Part shown: positions 53,401-62,645 of the stretch, one piece after another
How positions within the stretch are numbered: position 1 is the first letter of the stretch
Layout: each line of letters begins with the position of its first letter
NCBI GenBank assembly: GCA_025504975.1
Contig: JANUWI010000014.1
Coordinates: 992,001 to 1,056,000 of the forward strand
Source: Plenodomus lindquistii
Taxonomy: Eukaryota > Ascomycota > Dothideomycetes > Pleosporales > Leptosphaeriaceae
DNA: 64,000 nt
Direction: 5' to 3'
Position numbers and translations under genes: made by a program
The notes under the pieces: model-generated
What the model was told of the DNA's origin: nothing
Seen by the model: only the letters and a program-made list of their open reading frames with translations
The model's database searches: none

Positions 53401-54545
53401 GCTTATAAACAGGAAACTAGTTCTAGAGACCTTGGGTAAGCAAATTGACTTAAAACTGGATTTGGTACCTTAACAAACGGCGAGGCGGACTGGTATCTCT
53501 ATTTTCAGTGTCCTATGGTCGTATGTGACTGCTGTTTTCTCCATTTAGGTAAATATCCATACATGTTCGTGTTGATGTTTGAGTAGAGAGGTTGCAGAGA
53601 AGGAGTAGTAATAGGGACGGTTGTGGACGGGGAATCATGTAGAATATATTCAACTTGGGCGATATGTAAATCCGCCACATAAAGAGTGCCAATGGACCGA
53701 TTATACAGTCGCGAATACTAGCTCTATAGCACCTACAATTTCCCCGCGCGCCCCATTTCCTCGACCGCGTGCTTAAAGCCAGCGGCGCCTCTCGGACTTC
53801 TAGCAGGTAATTAGGTCGCCTTTAAAGGATGTGCTTATACCACACTGTACTTGTAGCCAAGGGAATGTGTATCAGGCTCCTTCCATGCTCGAATAATGCA
53901 CAACAATGTTAGCCTTACTCCCACATATCTAAAGGAGAAAAAAGTGTCCCATCACACCAGGTGTTCTAGCACGCTTGGACTGACATTAAAGTACCATTGG
54001 AAAATCCATCATCGAACAGGTCTTCGGCTGATGGCCTCTCTTCTAGGAGCTAACGTTAGCATCCTTCGAACGAGCGCCAGCAGCTCTTGCCTTGCAGCTA
54101 TTGCTCACGCGTTTCGAATGTTTGCTGGGGGATGGATGTTGAGCCAATCCAGTTAGTTCCCTATTCTTTGTAAATGACAGGTAGTGGATTTCTAGACTAG
54201 CTGGATTTGGCTGGCTGATTAGCAAGTTTGTTCTGATTTTGGGGGGAGGGTGTGTTTGTGAGGTATAATGTGTGTTGGCTTTTTGTTGTGGGATCGTTTT
54301 TTTTGTGGGGGGGAATGATGATGAGGGGGGGGGGTGGTTTATGAGGGTATTTGTAGTATATATGTGGATAATAAATGGTAGAGGAGGCAGGCACACCTAT
54401 ATGTGGGGATTGCAGAGTCTGAGTTTTCTCGCAAGTCAGAGAGCATGGTACCATGACATGTACAAGGCGCCGACATGACTTCAAAGTGGTCAAATACGTC
54501 TCATCTCGTCTCATCATTGGTCTCGTATATTCACATTCATCTACT
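53401..54545. other. Transition from RIP block to normal-GC DNA; no supported gene
   Basis: Around 53400 CA and TG dinucleotides return and GC rises abruptly. The 1.1 kb up to the hydrolase stop codon holds no ORF I can support; an 86-codon ORF at 53896-54156 has no recognisable content. The right part is unusually G-rich on the plus strand, with runs of 6 G (54241), 7 G (54307-54313) and 10 G (54325-54334). This is downstream of the minus-strand hydrolase gene. Confidence 0.6.
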
Positions 54546-57377
54546 CTAAACGGCTACACCACTTCTCCCCGCATCACCCATCTCTACACCCAATCCCTCG
54601 ACTTTGCCCTCACCAGCCCTCATCGTATCCTTATTCCCCAGGCCAACACCAGCTTTTCTCGCCTTGATAATCCCACAAAGACATTGTCCCACGGCCTCCA
54701 AATCCCCAAGAAGCGTAACGTGACCGCGTTCACTAGCAACAATGCCACCTCTAACGACGCTATACCCCTCCGGAGCCATCGCAGCACGCGCAAGGACCAC
54801 GCCGTCTCCACTCGCAAAGGCAAGTTCGTCATAGACATCTGCGCGCTTGATGACATCTTTCGATTCGACCTTTGCGCCGTAAACCGTTGGCGTGGATTTG
54901 CCGTAGATGAGGGCGATGGGCGGGTAGGCGTTTGCTTGCTGGTGTTCTGGCCTGTGGGCGAGTTCTTGTTTGAATTTTTTGGTTTCGGCGAGCACGCGTG
55001 TAAGGTACTCAATTGCCTTGTCGTAGGGTATTGTGACGTGGGTTGCGGGATTGGGTTCGGTTGAGGTCTCGGTCTGGGTCTGGCCTTGCGACATTTGGGG
55101 TTCCATGCCTGAGGCGGATTCGCCGACTTTGCTGACGACGTTGCGGGCTACGTCTGCTGCACCGTTTGTGTCGGTGGAGGTATTGTTGTTCATGGAGAAG
55201 CTTTTGGAGAGACTGAAGCTGCCTTTGCGTGGCATGGTGGGTAGGGCATGCGACATGGCGTTCATGAGACCGCTGACGCTGAACGTCTCTTTAGGTTGGT
55301 CGGGGCGTGGAAGAGCGGCGGCGATACAGGGAGATAAGCGATGTTCCTTCCAGGTGTTGACGTCGAAGAAATCAACAGGATATTCTTCCTTGGTGCGTTT
55401 GTTAATGAAGCATTTGCCGTCAAGAGGTAGTAGCGCGAAGGAGGTTCGAATGCTAAAGTTGACTTGTGCGGTGAGAACACGGGAGGATAACATGACGTCG
55501 TCTCCTTTATGGAAAGGACCGAGGATGTTGACGCATTGCTGTGGTACTCCAGCGTACACTACACCGGCTACGAGATCTGGCCGCTCATTGATAGCATGCC
55601 GCGTGATCAAACCACCCAGCGAATGAGCTATCACCCAGGCACCGCGTTTCTCTGGAGGGACGCCAGGTTGATTGCACGGGAGGGACTCAAGGAATCTGAT
55701 CATGCGACGACTGAGGAAGTGAGGAGACAACCGCCAGTCGTAGCCATAGTTGTGCACTCTTAGTCTCCCCTCTTTTGCATTGTCGGAATGTTTCAGGCGT
55801 TTGAATAGACGCCTCGAGATGTCTACGGGCCCAATATGGGTAAGCATACCGCTGGAATAAATGCTCTGCTCCATGCGCTCATCAGCGTCAGCATCCAATG
55901 GGACCTCCAGGTCAACCTTGCGCAAATTCAATCCGACTTTGATGGGTACCCACAGTTGGCGATGCGGAGGTTCCGCAGACCGCAAGACCGATCCTCGATA
56001 GCCTCCCAATATAACCACGTCGCCTTCAAGATCTTGTAACGCCTTGGTGAAGAAGGGATGCGATTCTGCCTCAGGAATACCACTGCTGGTGGACGGTCGC
56101 TTTTTTTGATTCGAGGGTTTCCGACTTGGCGATATTGAAATTGGGACGCTGGAAAGGAGGCCTACACGGTGCGTGGCGCCGTCGTCGGGGTGTTTTGATT
56201 TTGGCGTGATACTGCCATTACGCGATTTAAATAGGTCTTCCCTGGACCCAAAGTTGAAATTGGGAAACGATGGACTGGGCAGCTTGAAGTTTGAGTCTTG
56301 CCAGCTGTCCTTGATTGCTTTCACACGGCTGTTGACTTGGGCGTTGACGCTTTCGAAGCGACTATCGTCGCCTAGGGACAAGGCCAGGGACCTTGTACGG
56401 TATACCATCAGCGAGCCCTCGGAGGTCGATCTACGTAGTCGAGGCGGGCGTTCGCGATTCTCCTCGGGCAAGGGGGCGACAAGGGCAGTATTGCTGTCAT
56501 GGCTAAACTCGCGCTGTAGCACCGGGGCGGTTCTGGGTTGCTGGGCAGGCACGGCACTGTTGGCCACGTGGGTGTCGCGTGCAAGGGACGTGGGGCTGCC
56601 ACCACCGTCGTGCTGCGGGATGCTGCCCAGGGCTGTCCCATTGGCAAAGGTATCGCGTCTTCGTCGCCCAGCCGCATTCGAGGCGGGCCGGCCCCGGTCA
56701 GAATCGAGCGACAGGACTGAGAAGCTGGGCAGGGAGAAATGGAGGTCTTTGTAGGATTTGGAGATGGAGGAGGGCAGGCTGGGCATGTACTTGCGCATAG
56801 TCTCGGCCATGGAGCCGCCCGAGGAAGCGCGTCGTCGCCCACCCGGGAGGTGGTGCTTCAAGAAGGCGCGGTGGTCGCCCACCTTGTCGGTGAAGATGCT
56901 GGGGCCAGCGCGCCAGGGCGAGGGAAGGCGCTCTCGTGGCTTTGTGTCGCGCATGGGCGATGCATGGCCTTTGTCGTGCGATCGGCTTCTCCTTGCATGG
57001 CCATGTTTCGTCGTGGTGCCAGCGGGCCTGCGCGCATCGGGGCGTGGAGAAGGGCTGTGTCTCGTTGCCGCTTCTGGCACGACGTCTCGAGGCTGGTCCC
57101 AGCCAGCGGCAAGGCCACCACCTTCCGTCTCGTCCAAGGCAGCCGCCTTCTCCGCCGCCGGCGTCTTTGGCGAGATCAGACGCGTCTGCTGCTCGCCAAT
57201 GCTGACACCAATGGCCGACTGCACCGTTTCCAGCTCCAGGTGCTGTTCCTCGCGTGTCTCGTCCTCGGACGGCGTGCCATCGCCGTCTGCCATCGCGGCA
57301 ACGCGTGGTTCGGCGAGGGCGTTTTGGCGAGGCGTGGAGCCCGTGGCTGTTTGCCTTTCCCCCGCTGTTTCCGCCAT
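54546..57377 (-). CDS. LACT-like alpha/beta hydrolase (lipase/acyltransferase family)
   Basis: This 943-aa protein has no intron. The ATG has a good context (GCCATGG), and an in-frame TAG lies about 40 bp upstream, fixing the start. Residues 1 to about 435 are low-complexity, Ser/Pro/Arg-rich and probably disordered. From about 440 comes an alpha/beta hydrolase resembling lecithin:cholesterol acyltransferase: DVVILGGYRGS (about 453), YGYDWR (544-549), nucleophile elbow AHSLGG with Ser586, IYGKSTPTVYG (from 824), GDGVV with Asp858, and ERGHVTLLGD with His886. Ser586-Asp858-His886 fits the family's triad, so catalytic activity on an ester or phospholipid is plausible; the substrate is unknown. 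No signal peptide or membrane helix is obvious, so it is probably intracellular. The long insertion at about 705-790 is also low-complexity. Confidence 0.85.
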   Translation of the reverse strand: MAETAGERQTATGSTPRQNALAEPRVAAMADGDGTPSEDETREEQHLELETVQSAIGVSIGEQQTRLISPKTPAAEKAAALDETEGGGLAAGWDQPRDVVPEAATRHSPSPRPDARRPAGTTTKHGHARRSRSHDKGHASPMRDTKPRERLPSPWRAGPSIFTDKVGDHRAFLKHHLPGGRRRASSGGSMAETMRKYMPSLPSSISKSYKDLHFSLPSFSVLSLDSDRGRPASNAAGRRRRDTFANGTALGSIPQHDGGGSPTSLARDTHVANSAVPAQQPRTAPVLQREFSHDSNTALVAPLPEENRERPPRLRRSTSEGSLMVYRTRSLALSLGDDSRFESVNAQVNSRVKAIKDSWQDSNFKLPSPSFPNFNFGSREDLFKSRNGSITPKSKHPDDGATHRVGLLSSVPISISPSRKPSNQKKRPSTSSGIPEAESHPFFTKALQDLEGDVVILGGYRGSVLRSAEPPHRQLWVPIKVGLNLRKVDLEVPLDADADERMEQSIYSSGMLTHIGPVDISRRLFKRLKHSDNAKEGRLRVHNYGYDWRLSPHFLSRRMIRFLESLPCNQPGVPPEKRGAWVIAHSLGGLITRHAINERPDLVAGVVYAGVPQQCVNILGPFHKGDDVMLSSRVLTAQVNFSIRTSFALLPLDGKCFINKRTKEEYPVDFFDVNTWKEHRLSPCIAAALPRPDQPKETFSVSGLMNAMSHALPTMPRKGSFSLSKSFSMNNNTSTDTNGAADVARNVVSKVGESASGMEPQMSQGQTQTETSTEPNPATHVTIPYDKAIEYLTRVLAETKKFKQELAHRPEHQQANAYPPIALIYGKSTPTVYGAKVESKDVIKRADVYDELAFASGDGVVLARAAMAPEGYSVVRGGIVASERGHVTLLGDLEAVGQCLCGIIKARKAGVGLGNKDTMRAGEGKVEGLGVEMGDAGRSGVAV

Positions 57378-58723
57378 GGCAGCAGCGGCTCTGGTGTCGA
57401 CGGTGCTACTGTGCTACTGTTATGTTGGCGGCCTCCGTGGGCGTCTGGCTAAAGCACATGTCATCTCCACGTCCAGCCCGCGGCGCTGTGGCAGTGCCAG
57501 CTTTCCGCGCGCTGCCGAACGCAGCGACCGCCATGGGTCTCAGCGCATGTCTGCATCGCTCATCCTGTTTCCTGGTTCCCGGTCAACAACCCATGTTTTG
57601 GTGACAACAAACCATGACGGCAAGCGCGACGCGTTGCAGCGAGTTTGATACAACGCCCAGATTACGTTAATCATTTCTGCCGACGCCACACCACATCGAA
57701 CCTTTAGCTAAGCAACAGGTCGACGCTTCTCCCCTCCCGTGCCATTGCAACCCCGCCAGCAAGCCTTGCAATCTGGGGCGACTGTATTGGGAATAAGAAC
57801 ATTTCAATATCCTTTTCACAAAAAAAGGCCCAATCTTCGTAGGTTGCACCTGAACCGCTGCTGTAGCCAGCCTTTTGCTCGACTCGATGCGACGCAAACA
57901 CTACTTCTCTGGGTAGCATCCACAACATGCCTTTCGTTTATGAAAATGTGCTGCGCGTCGAGACGAGCACCGTGCAATTGTTGCCTCTTAGCCTCTGAGC
58001 TGGTTGGCATCTCCCGTCACGTCTTCACGACACGGTCACGTGATGTCCTGAAACTTACCTAAGCCTAGGTCTCACTTCCCCCCAGGTACAAATCTATCTT
58101 GGGACGCTCTATCACATCGCCCTATTGCGTCATCAGGAAGCGAGTCATTCTTGTTCCCATCGCAGTCTGAACAGTACCATGTTCTAGTCAGTCTCGATTC
58201 GACGCTGCCAACCGACGTGGAAAGGTTACCCTCGGCTGCGGGTCCAGCATCAACATGTCAGCCGATGTCCATCCGACCGCGCAGCCAAACCCGCATCAAA
58301 ACTGTAAACTCAAGCGTTTCTCATCACCGTCGACCAATCGAGCGCAACATCGTGCGGGGCAGCCCGGGAGGATACGGGCGAATCAAGTATACTGTATTCT
58401 CGCATCGAGCGTCGGTGTAGGCGCTCGACCAATCACACACCCCGAGATCTGGACGGTTGTCACATCAGACCCAGCGTCTTACGACGGTTCATGATCATGC
58501 TAAGGTAATGGGGTGGAATATTCGGATATGTGGGGTCGGCATGCGGATGAGCTGATCTGCTCTTTCTTTATGAATAGGTATATAGTCTCGATATGCCGTA
58601 ACGGCTCAACACAAGGCGAACTCCATTTACCGGCAACAACAACAACAAACACCAGCAGCGCCCTCCCGACATCTTGGCGTACCATTGCCTGCTCGCACAC
58701 ACACAACTACACAACACAACACA
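57378..58723. other. Divergent intergenic region
   Basis: These 1.35 kb separate the minus-strand hydrolase from the plus-strand gene at 58724 and should hold both promoters. The last 40 bp before the 58724 ATG are a CA-rich leader typical of fungal 5' UTRs, and a TATA-like TATATAG lies at about 58578. Small ORFs on both strands (57667-58062) have no family resemblance and are not called. Confidence 0.5.
58036..58043. promoter_or_regulatory. TCACGTGA palindrome (E-box-like)
   Basis: An 8-bp palindrome with a CACGTG core lies in the divergent intergenic region. Such cores are bound by fungal bHLH factors such as Cbf1/CpcB-type regulators. A single chance occurrence cannot be excluded. Confidence 0.25.
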
Positions 58724-59437
58724 ATGTCTCACTTCATCGCCCTCCCAACTCCCCTCCCCCCCTCAACACTCACCCTCGGCCAACTCATCACCTCCCCCCT
58801 AACCACACAACCACACTCCATCTCCCCACCCCCCACACACGCCCACCCCTCCCAAAAAACCCCCTCCACCACAACCCTCACCAACCCCCCCGCCACCTTC
58901 TCCACCCTCCGCCACGACCCCCAAACCCGGTCCTTCCTCCGCACCCTAGCGCACCAAAAAAAACCCGCCTACTTCATCACCGGTATCCAGACCCAATCCC
59001 AGTCCCAGTCTTCGTCAAAAAAGCAAACAACAGATCGTCTCCCAGTCCGAAGAGTAGACTCCGCATCCAACCTCGAAGCACCGGGCTCGTCACCTAACAA
59101 CACCAACAACACCAACAACGACGATGAGGGGGATAAAACGTCTACCCATGCAGATGGAAACGCAGATGTAGAGGGGGAGGCGCAGGACATGATAATAGCC
59201 CTCCAACTCCGCCAAGTGAAATCCCGGGTTGGCGCGCCGAGTGAACCGCATGATGTGCAGGATGTGGGGTTTGAGTGGAGTTATCATCGTCTTGAGGATG
59301 ACGGGGAAGAGGACGTGCAGCTTTCGATTGGGTTGGGGAGGGTTGTTGGAGAGTTGGAGGGTTTTGGGGAGAAGGGAGGAAGGAGGGAGGGGAGGGGGAG
59401 GAATGGAGGGGTTGTTGAGGGTTTGGGGGGATTTTAG
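58724..59437 (+). CDS. Conserved small fungal protein, unknown function
   Basis: This is a 237-aa protein from ATG 58724 (A at -3) to TAG 59435; an upstream TTG in frame is not a likely start. It opens with MSHFIALPTPLPPSTLTLGQ, followed by a Pro/Thr-rich stretch. It continues with a DPQTRSFLRTLAHQKKPAYF region (about 68-87) and TGIQTQ, an Asn/Ser-rich linker, and a C-terminal module with QLRQVKSRVGAPSEPH, GFEWSYHRL and QLSIGLG. I recall the same order of motifs in uncharacterised proteins of many filamentous ascomycetes, so it is probably a genuine conserved gene. No enzyme motif, signal peptide or membrane helix is visible. The last 30 residues are Gly/Glu/Arg low-complexity, encoded by an almost pure purine tract, and do not look like the family tail. 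It converges with the gene at 60228. Confidence 0.7.
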   Translation: MSHFIALPTPLPPSTLTLGQLITSPLTTQPHSISPPPTHAHPSQKTPSTTTLTNPPATFSTLRHDPQTRSFLRTLAHQKKPAYFITGIQTQSQSQSSSKKQTTDRLPVRRVDSASNLEAPGSSPNNTNNTNNDDEGDKTSTHADGNADVEGEAQDMIIALQLRQVKSRVGAPSEPHDVQDVGFEWSYHRLEDDGEEDVQLSIGLGRVVGELEGFGEKGGRREGRGRNGGVVEGLGGF

Positions 59438-59520
59438 GGGGGGTGAGGGAGTGAGAGGGATGGGTGGAAGGGGGGAGTGAGGTTGGAAGGATGGGGGATC
59501 GAGGTTGGAGGGAGTGCGAT
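59321..59520 (+). repeat. G-rich polypurine tract
   Basis: About 200 bp of the plus strand are almost entirely G, A and T, with repeated GGAGGG and GGGG motifs and very few C. It covers the last 40 codons of the small gene and its 3' flank. It is a candidate for G-quadruplex or triplex structure. Confidence 0.7.
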
Positions 59521-60227
59521 TGAAGTTGGAAAGTCTGCAGTTGAACCTGAAAAATCTGCAATGGAGGCTAGAAGAACAAGGCGAATGAATGAGCGACTCT
59601 GGGATGACTATACAGAAGCAGAGTTCACATGAACTCGAAAAGGACCTAATATCCAAGTCTACAATCGAAACCAATATCCCTGCCCTAACTAACGCCTCCT
59701 TTCCCATTCACTCAACTTGCTGTGCACATCCCCCCCCCCCCCCCTTTATTACGTTTCTTCAACCTCACCATCTTCCTGCGTTCTTCGCGTATTCTCATAA
59801 TGCAATATCCCGTCTCTGGTCGGAACGAAAGAGTGATCTAGGATTCCAACTACTCAGGTAAATCAGACTTTGTAGTCTGCTTTAAGATATACAGCATGTG
59901 TATCTGCTAGTGCTTGGTGCCTGACGAACTCCGTAAACAACTTATGCAATGGTTCTAGTTCTTTTGCTCCAGTGAGATGCGTACAATGATATTGTAATTC
60001 ACGGACACGTTACCAAGTAGCTCTATACATACAGTAACAGTAACAATAACATAGCATATCCTTTGTTTACCCATATATTTGCGCCAAGCTCAACCACGCA
60101 GACCATCATCGCCTTTACAAAAACGCCAATCAAAGAAACAACCATTACTCGCAGTTTCCACTATTTCTACTGCCCCTGCGTACGTTCAGCCCTACGTATA
60201 CACACAAGAACGACCAATGACTTCGTG
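59438..60227. other. Convergent intergenic region with a 15-C run
   Basis: This region lies between the 3' ends of the 58724 and 60228 genes. It contains the end of the purine tract and a run of 15 C at 59730-59744. No supported gene is present. Confidence 0.6.
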
Positions 60228-62645
60228 CTACAAATCCAAAATCTCCACTCCAAACTCCTCAACGTAGCGACGTTTTGCTATTTCGCGGGCCTCGGCTGGA
60301 GTGCACTCATCGTTTGTGAACTCCTCGTGCCGCATCAGGTTCTTCAAGAGTGCAGGCTGTGCGCGATGTCTGAAGGCAGTGAGACTAATGTTCTCGGTTT
60401 TCATCGCGGTGTTGTGCGTTTCCAGCTTGGTATTCTTGTTTTTCTTGTTGGAATTTTCGTTCTTCAGGTTGGTATTCTCGTTTCTTAGCTTCGTATTTTC
60501 GGTTTTCAGATCGAGGTTCTCGCGTGAAAGAGTGGCGGCAGCCTGGGAGTGTACAGATGAGGTTCTGTTATTCAGGGTGCGGTTTTTCTTCGTGAGCTTG
60601 TGTTTTTGTTTCCCTAAGAGACCGTTCTTGGTTACCAAGGTCTGTTTGCTTTCTCTGAGTGTGTGGTTTTGATTCTGCAATGTGCGCTCCTCTTCTTGTA
60701 GTGCGCGTTCCTCATCCTCTAGCAAGCGGCGCTCAGCTCTCAAGGTCTGGTTTCTTTCTTCAAGCTTGTAGTTTCCATCTTGGAGCGCGCGGTTCTTACC
60801 TTCCAGTGTTTGGTGCTTTTCTTTCAAAGTGCGTTCCTCATCCTCCAAGGTGAGGGTCTCGTTTTCCAAAGCGCGAATCTTCGTTTGTTCCCTGTCCAAT
60901 TCTCTTTCCAGTCTTTGATTCAACGTCTCCCAGATGCGATACACGCCTTTCATTTTTCGGAGCTGATCTTGATTGGCATCGAATCGCACTACGGCGTCAG
61001 CGGCTTCGGCTGCGAGTACTTGAGCTTCCGCCGGTGAGTCAGTCTCCCGATCAGCGGTGGGTCTGGGGGAAGGCAGAGTTGCTTGTGCTGTCGTGCGAGT
61101 GGGTGCGCTCTGGGATACCTGGAAGCTAGATTTCCCGAATGGAGCAGTCATTGAACTCACTACTCTTCTTCTCTTGCAGGGAGTTGTCGTCGAATTTGAA
61201 CTTCTGGGCATCGCAGAAGACGAGGACGCTTCGTACGCGTCTTCTCCGCAGTCAAATTTGCTGGTTCGCTTTTGTGAAATAGCGAGTCCAGTGTGAGATT
61301 TGTACAGCCCCCGTTCTCGAATGAAAGATCCGCGATTCAATTCGTCGTTGGTAGAACTAGAGCTAGAACGAACAGGGCGTTTTCCGAGCGAGCGCTCCGA
61401 TGGCAGAGGCGTGCCCGAGGCTCCAGACATCGGACCCTGAAAAGGCAAGCCTCGCGCAGCTTTTGCTCGGGCGTTTGCAGCTATTGTCCTGTTGAGCTGT
61501 GATTGCGAAACTGACGCCTTTGCGAAGAAATCCGAGGCATAATTGTACTCAGCTTTGATCAGGGCAATCCTGACGTAGACCGAAATGTTGTCCGACCACA
61601 ACTCCCGTCGTGACATTTCCGCTACATTTGATTCAGGCTCGAGCAGGTCGAAGGGACCATCGAGATGAATACATCCCTCCAGATCTATCGATGCGAGACC
61701 AGGAGTTGTGCCGTCAGAGCAGCGAAGTTGGAGCTTGCCACCTGTTTTCTGTCGCCCGACTTTGGCCCAGACTTCAGTGTATCCGCGGTCCAGCACAGTG
61801 AAATCGATCAATCTGCCTATAAAGACTTTCCCAGGGTAGTACGTGTCGTGGTCCTGCATGCAATTCTCCACTCGCGCCTGTGGGATATGCGGGTGACAGT
61901 CGTCAAGCATTTTGATGTACACGGAGTAATCCTCGTGGTTCGTTTTTTTTGTGATGCTTTGTGATCCATCGCGGACGTCTCGAGTAATGCTGCCCATTGG
62001 ATGGAAGTGCTGCTCTTCGGTGATCTCATCGCCCGAGGATTCGGCTTCCGAATCTACACTTTGAGGACGAAAGTTACCGTCATTGACTTGCAACGTGGCT
62101 GCTTCCGCGCGAAGCCCTGTCGGAAGCGGCGGTCTTCGCTGGCGAATTTTGATGTTTTTTTTGATATTACTGATTATGGATTCGATTCGATAAGTCCTTT
62201 GGCCAACCATATTGTCGAAGAATCCGTGGTGAAGCATAGCAAACTTGACTACCAATGTTATCGCATCCTTTTCCTCAGCTGGGCCGGTCTTAGTACCACA
62301 GATCAAATGACACCAAGGCTGGCATATTCGGTCAGCAAGCTCCTCAGGAGGGACTTCAACATCTGCACTCCAGTAGTCGCATTCGGTCCCGCGGGCAGAT
62401 CGCCATAGGTGGGCCCAGACCTCCGAAGGAGCATGACTGATGAGAACCCGCCCAGGGTAGAGTACTTTACGGGTTTGCAAGCGACGCTCTGGTGGGGCTG
62501 CCACGACGACAGGCCATTCCACTTCTGGTATCGCATCGTAAAGTGCCGCTATCTGACCACGGTACATATCTTGATGTTCCTTCATTTTGGAAGCAGAAAT
62601 CTGTACCATGCCAGTCGGGCTGTCGACGCTGTTGGTGCTACTCAT
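60228..62645 (-). CDS. Unidentified protein: duplicated module, basic cluster, coiled coil
   Basis: This 805-aa ORF has no intron. ATG 62643-62645 has A at -3; the stop is TAG at 60228. I do not recognise the family. The N-terminal half holds two copies of a module: YPGRVLISHAPSEVWAHL (63-80) and YPGKVFIG...YTEVWAKV (270-296). Each is followed by a segment rich in acidic and aromatic residues, suggesting an internal duplication. Residues 380-540 are Ser/Thr/Pro-rich with a basic cluster CKRRRVV (490-496) that could direct nuclear import. Residues about 560-760 are a long coiled coil in which RTL, QTL, RAL and KL recur every seven residues (LEDEERTLKEKHQTL). A late part is Asn/Lys/Glu-rich with repeated TEN/NEN. 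The C-terminus (about 770-805) is a short acidic, probably folded tail. A nuclear or scaffold role is only an inference. Confidence 0.75.
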   Translation of the reverse strand: MSSTNSVDSPTGMVQISASKMKEHQDMYRGQIAALYDAIPEVEWPVVVAAPPERRLQTRKVLYPGRVLISHAPSEVWAHLWRSARGTECDYWSADVEVPPEELADRICQPWCHLICGTKTGPAEEKDAITLVVKFAMLHHGFFDNMVGQRTYRIESIISNIKKNIKIRQRRPPLPTGLRAEAATLQVNDGNFRPQSVDSEAESSGDEITEEQHFHPMGSITRDVRDGSQSITKKTNHEDYSVYIKMLDDCHPHIPQARVENCMQDHDTYYPGKVFIGRLIDFTVLDRGYTEVWAKVGRQKTGGKLQLRCSDGTTPGLASIDLEGCIHLDGPFDLLEPESNVAEMSRRELWSDNISVYVRIALIKAEYNYASDFFAKASVSQSQLNRTIAANARAKAARGLPFQGPMSGASGTPLPSERSLGKRPVRSSSSSTNDELNRGSFIRERGLYKSHTGLAISQKRTSKFDCGEDAYEASSSSAMPRSSNSTTTPCKRRRVVSSMTAPFGKSSFQVSQSAPTRTTAQATLPSPRPTADRETDSPAEAQVLAAEAADAVVRFDANQDQLRKMKGVYRIWETLNQRLERELDREQTKIRALENETLTLEDEERTLKEKHQTLEGKNRALQDGNYKLEERNQTLRAERRLLEDEERALQEEERTLQNQNHTLRESKQTLVTKNGLLGKQKHKLTKKNRTLNNRTSSVHSQAAATLSRENLDLKTENTKLRNENTNLKNENSNKKNKNTKLETHNTAMKTENISLTAFRHRAQPALLKNLMRHEEFTNDECTPAEAREIAKRRYVEEFGVEILDL

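Noticed and set aside
53896..54156. 86-codon plus-strand ORF with ATG near the RIP boundary
   Set aside because: No family resemblance; the opposite strand is open to a similar degree and the region looks intergenic.
56739..57648. Plus-strand ORFs of 237 and 296 codons opposite the hydrolase N-terminus
   Set aside because: They are shadows of the GC-rich disordered part of the hydrolase; the minus frame holds a good start and a recognisable domain.
57667..58062. Overlapping short ORFs on both strands between the two divergent genes
   Set aside because: Mutually overlapping, without good starts or domain content; the interval is better explained as a promoter region.
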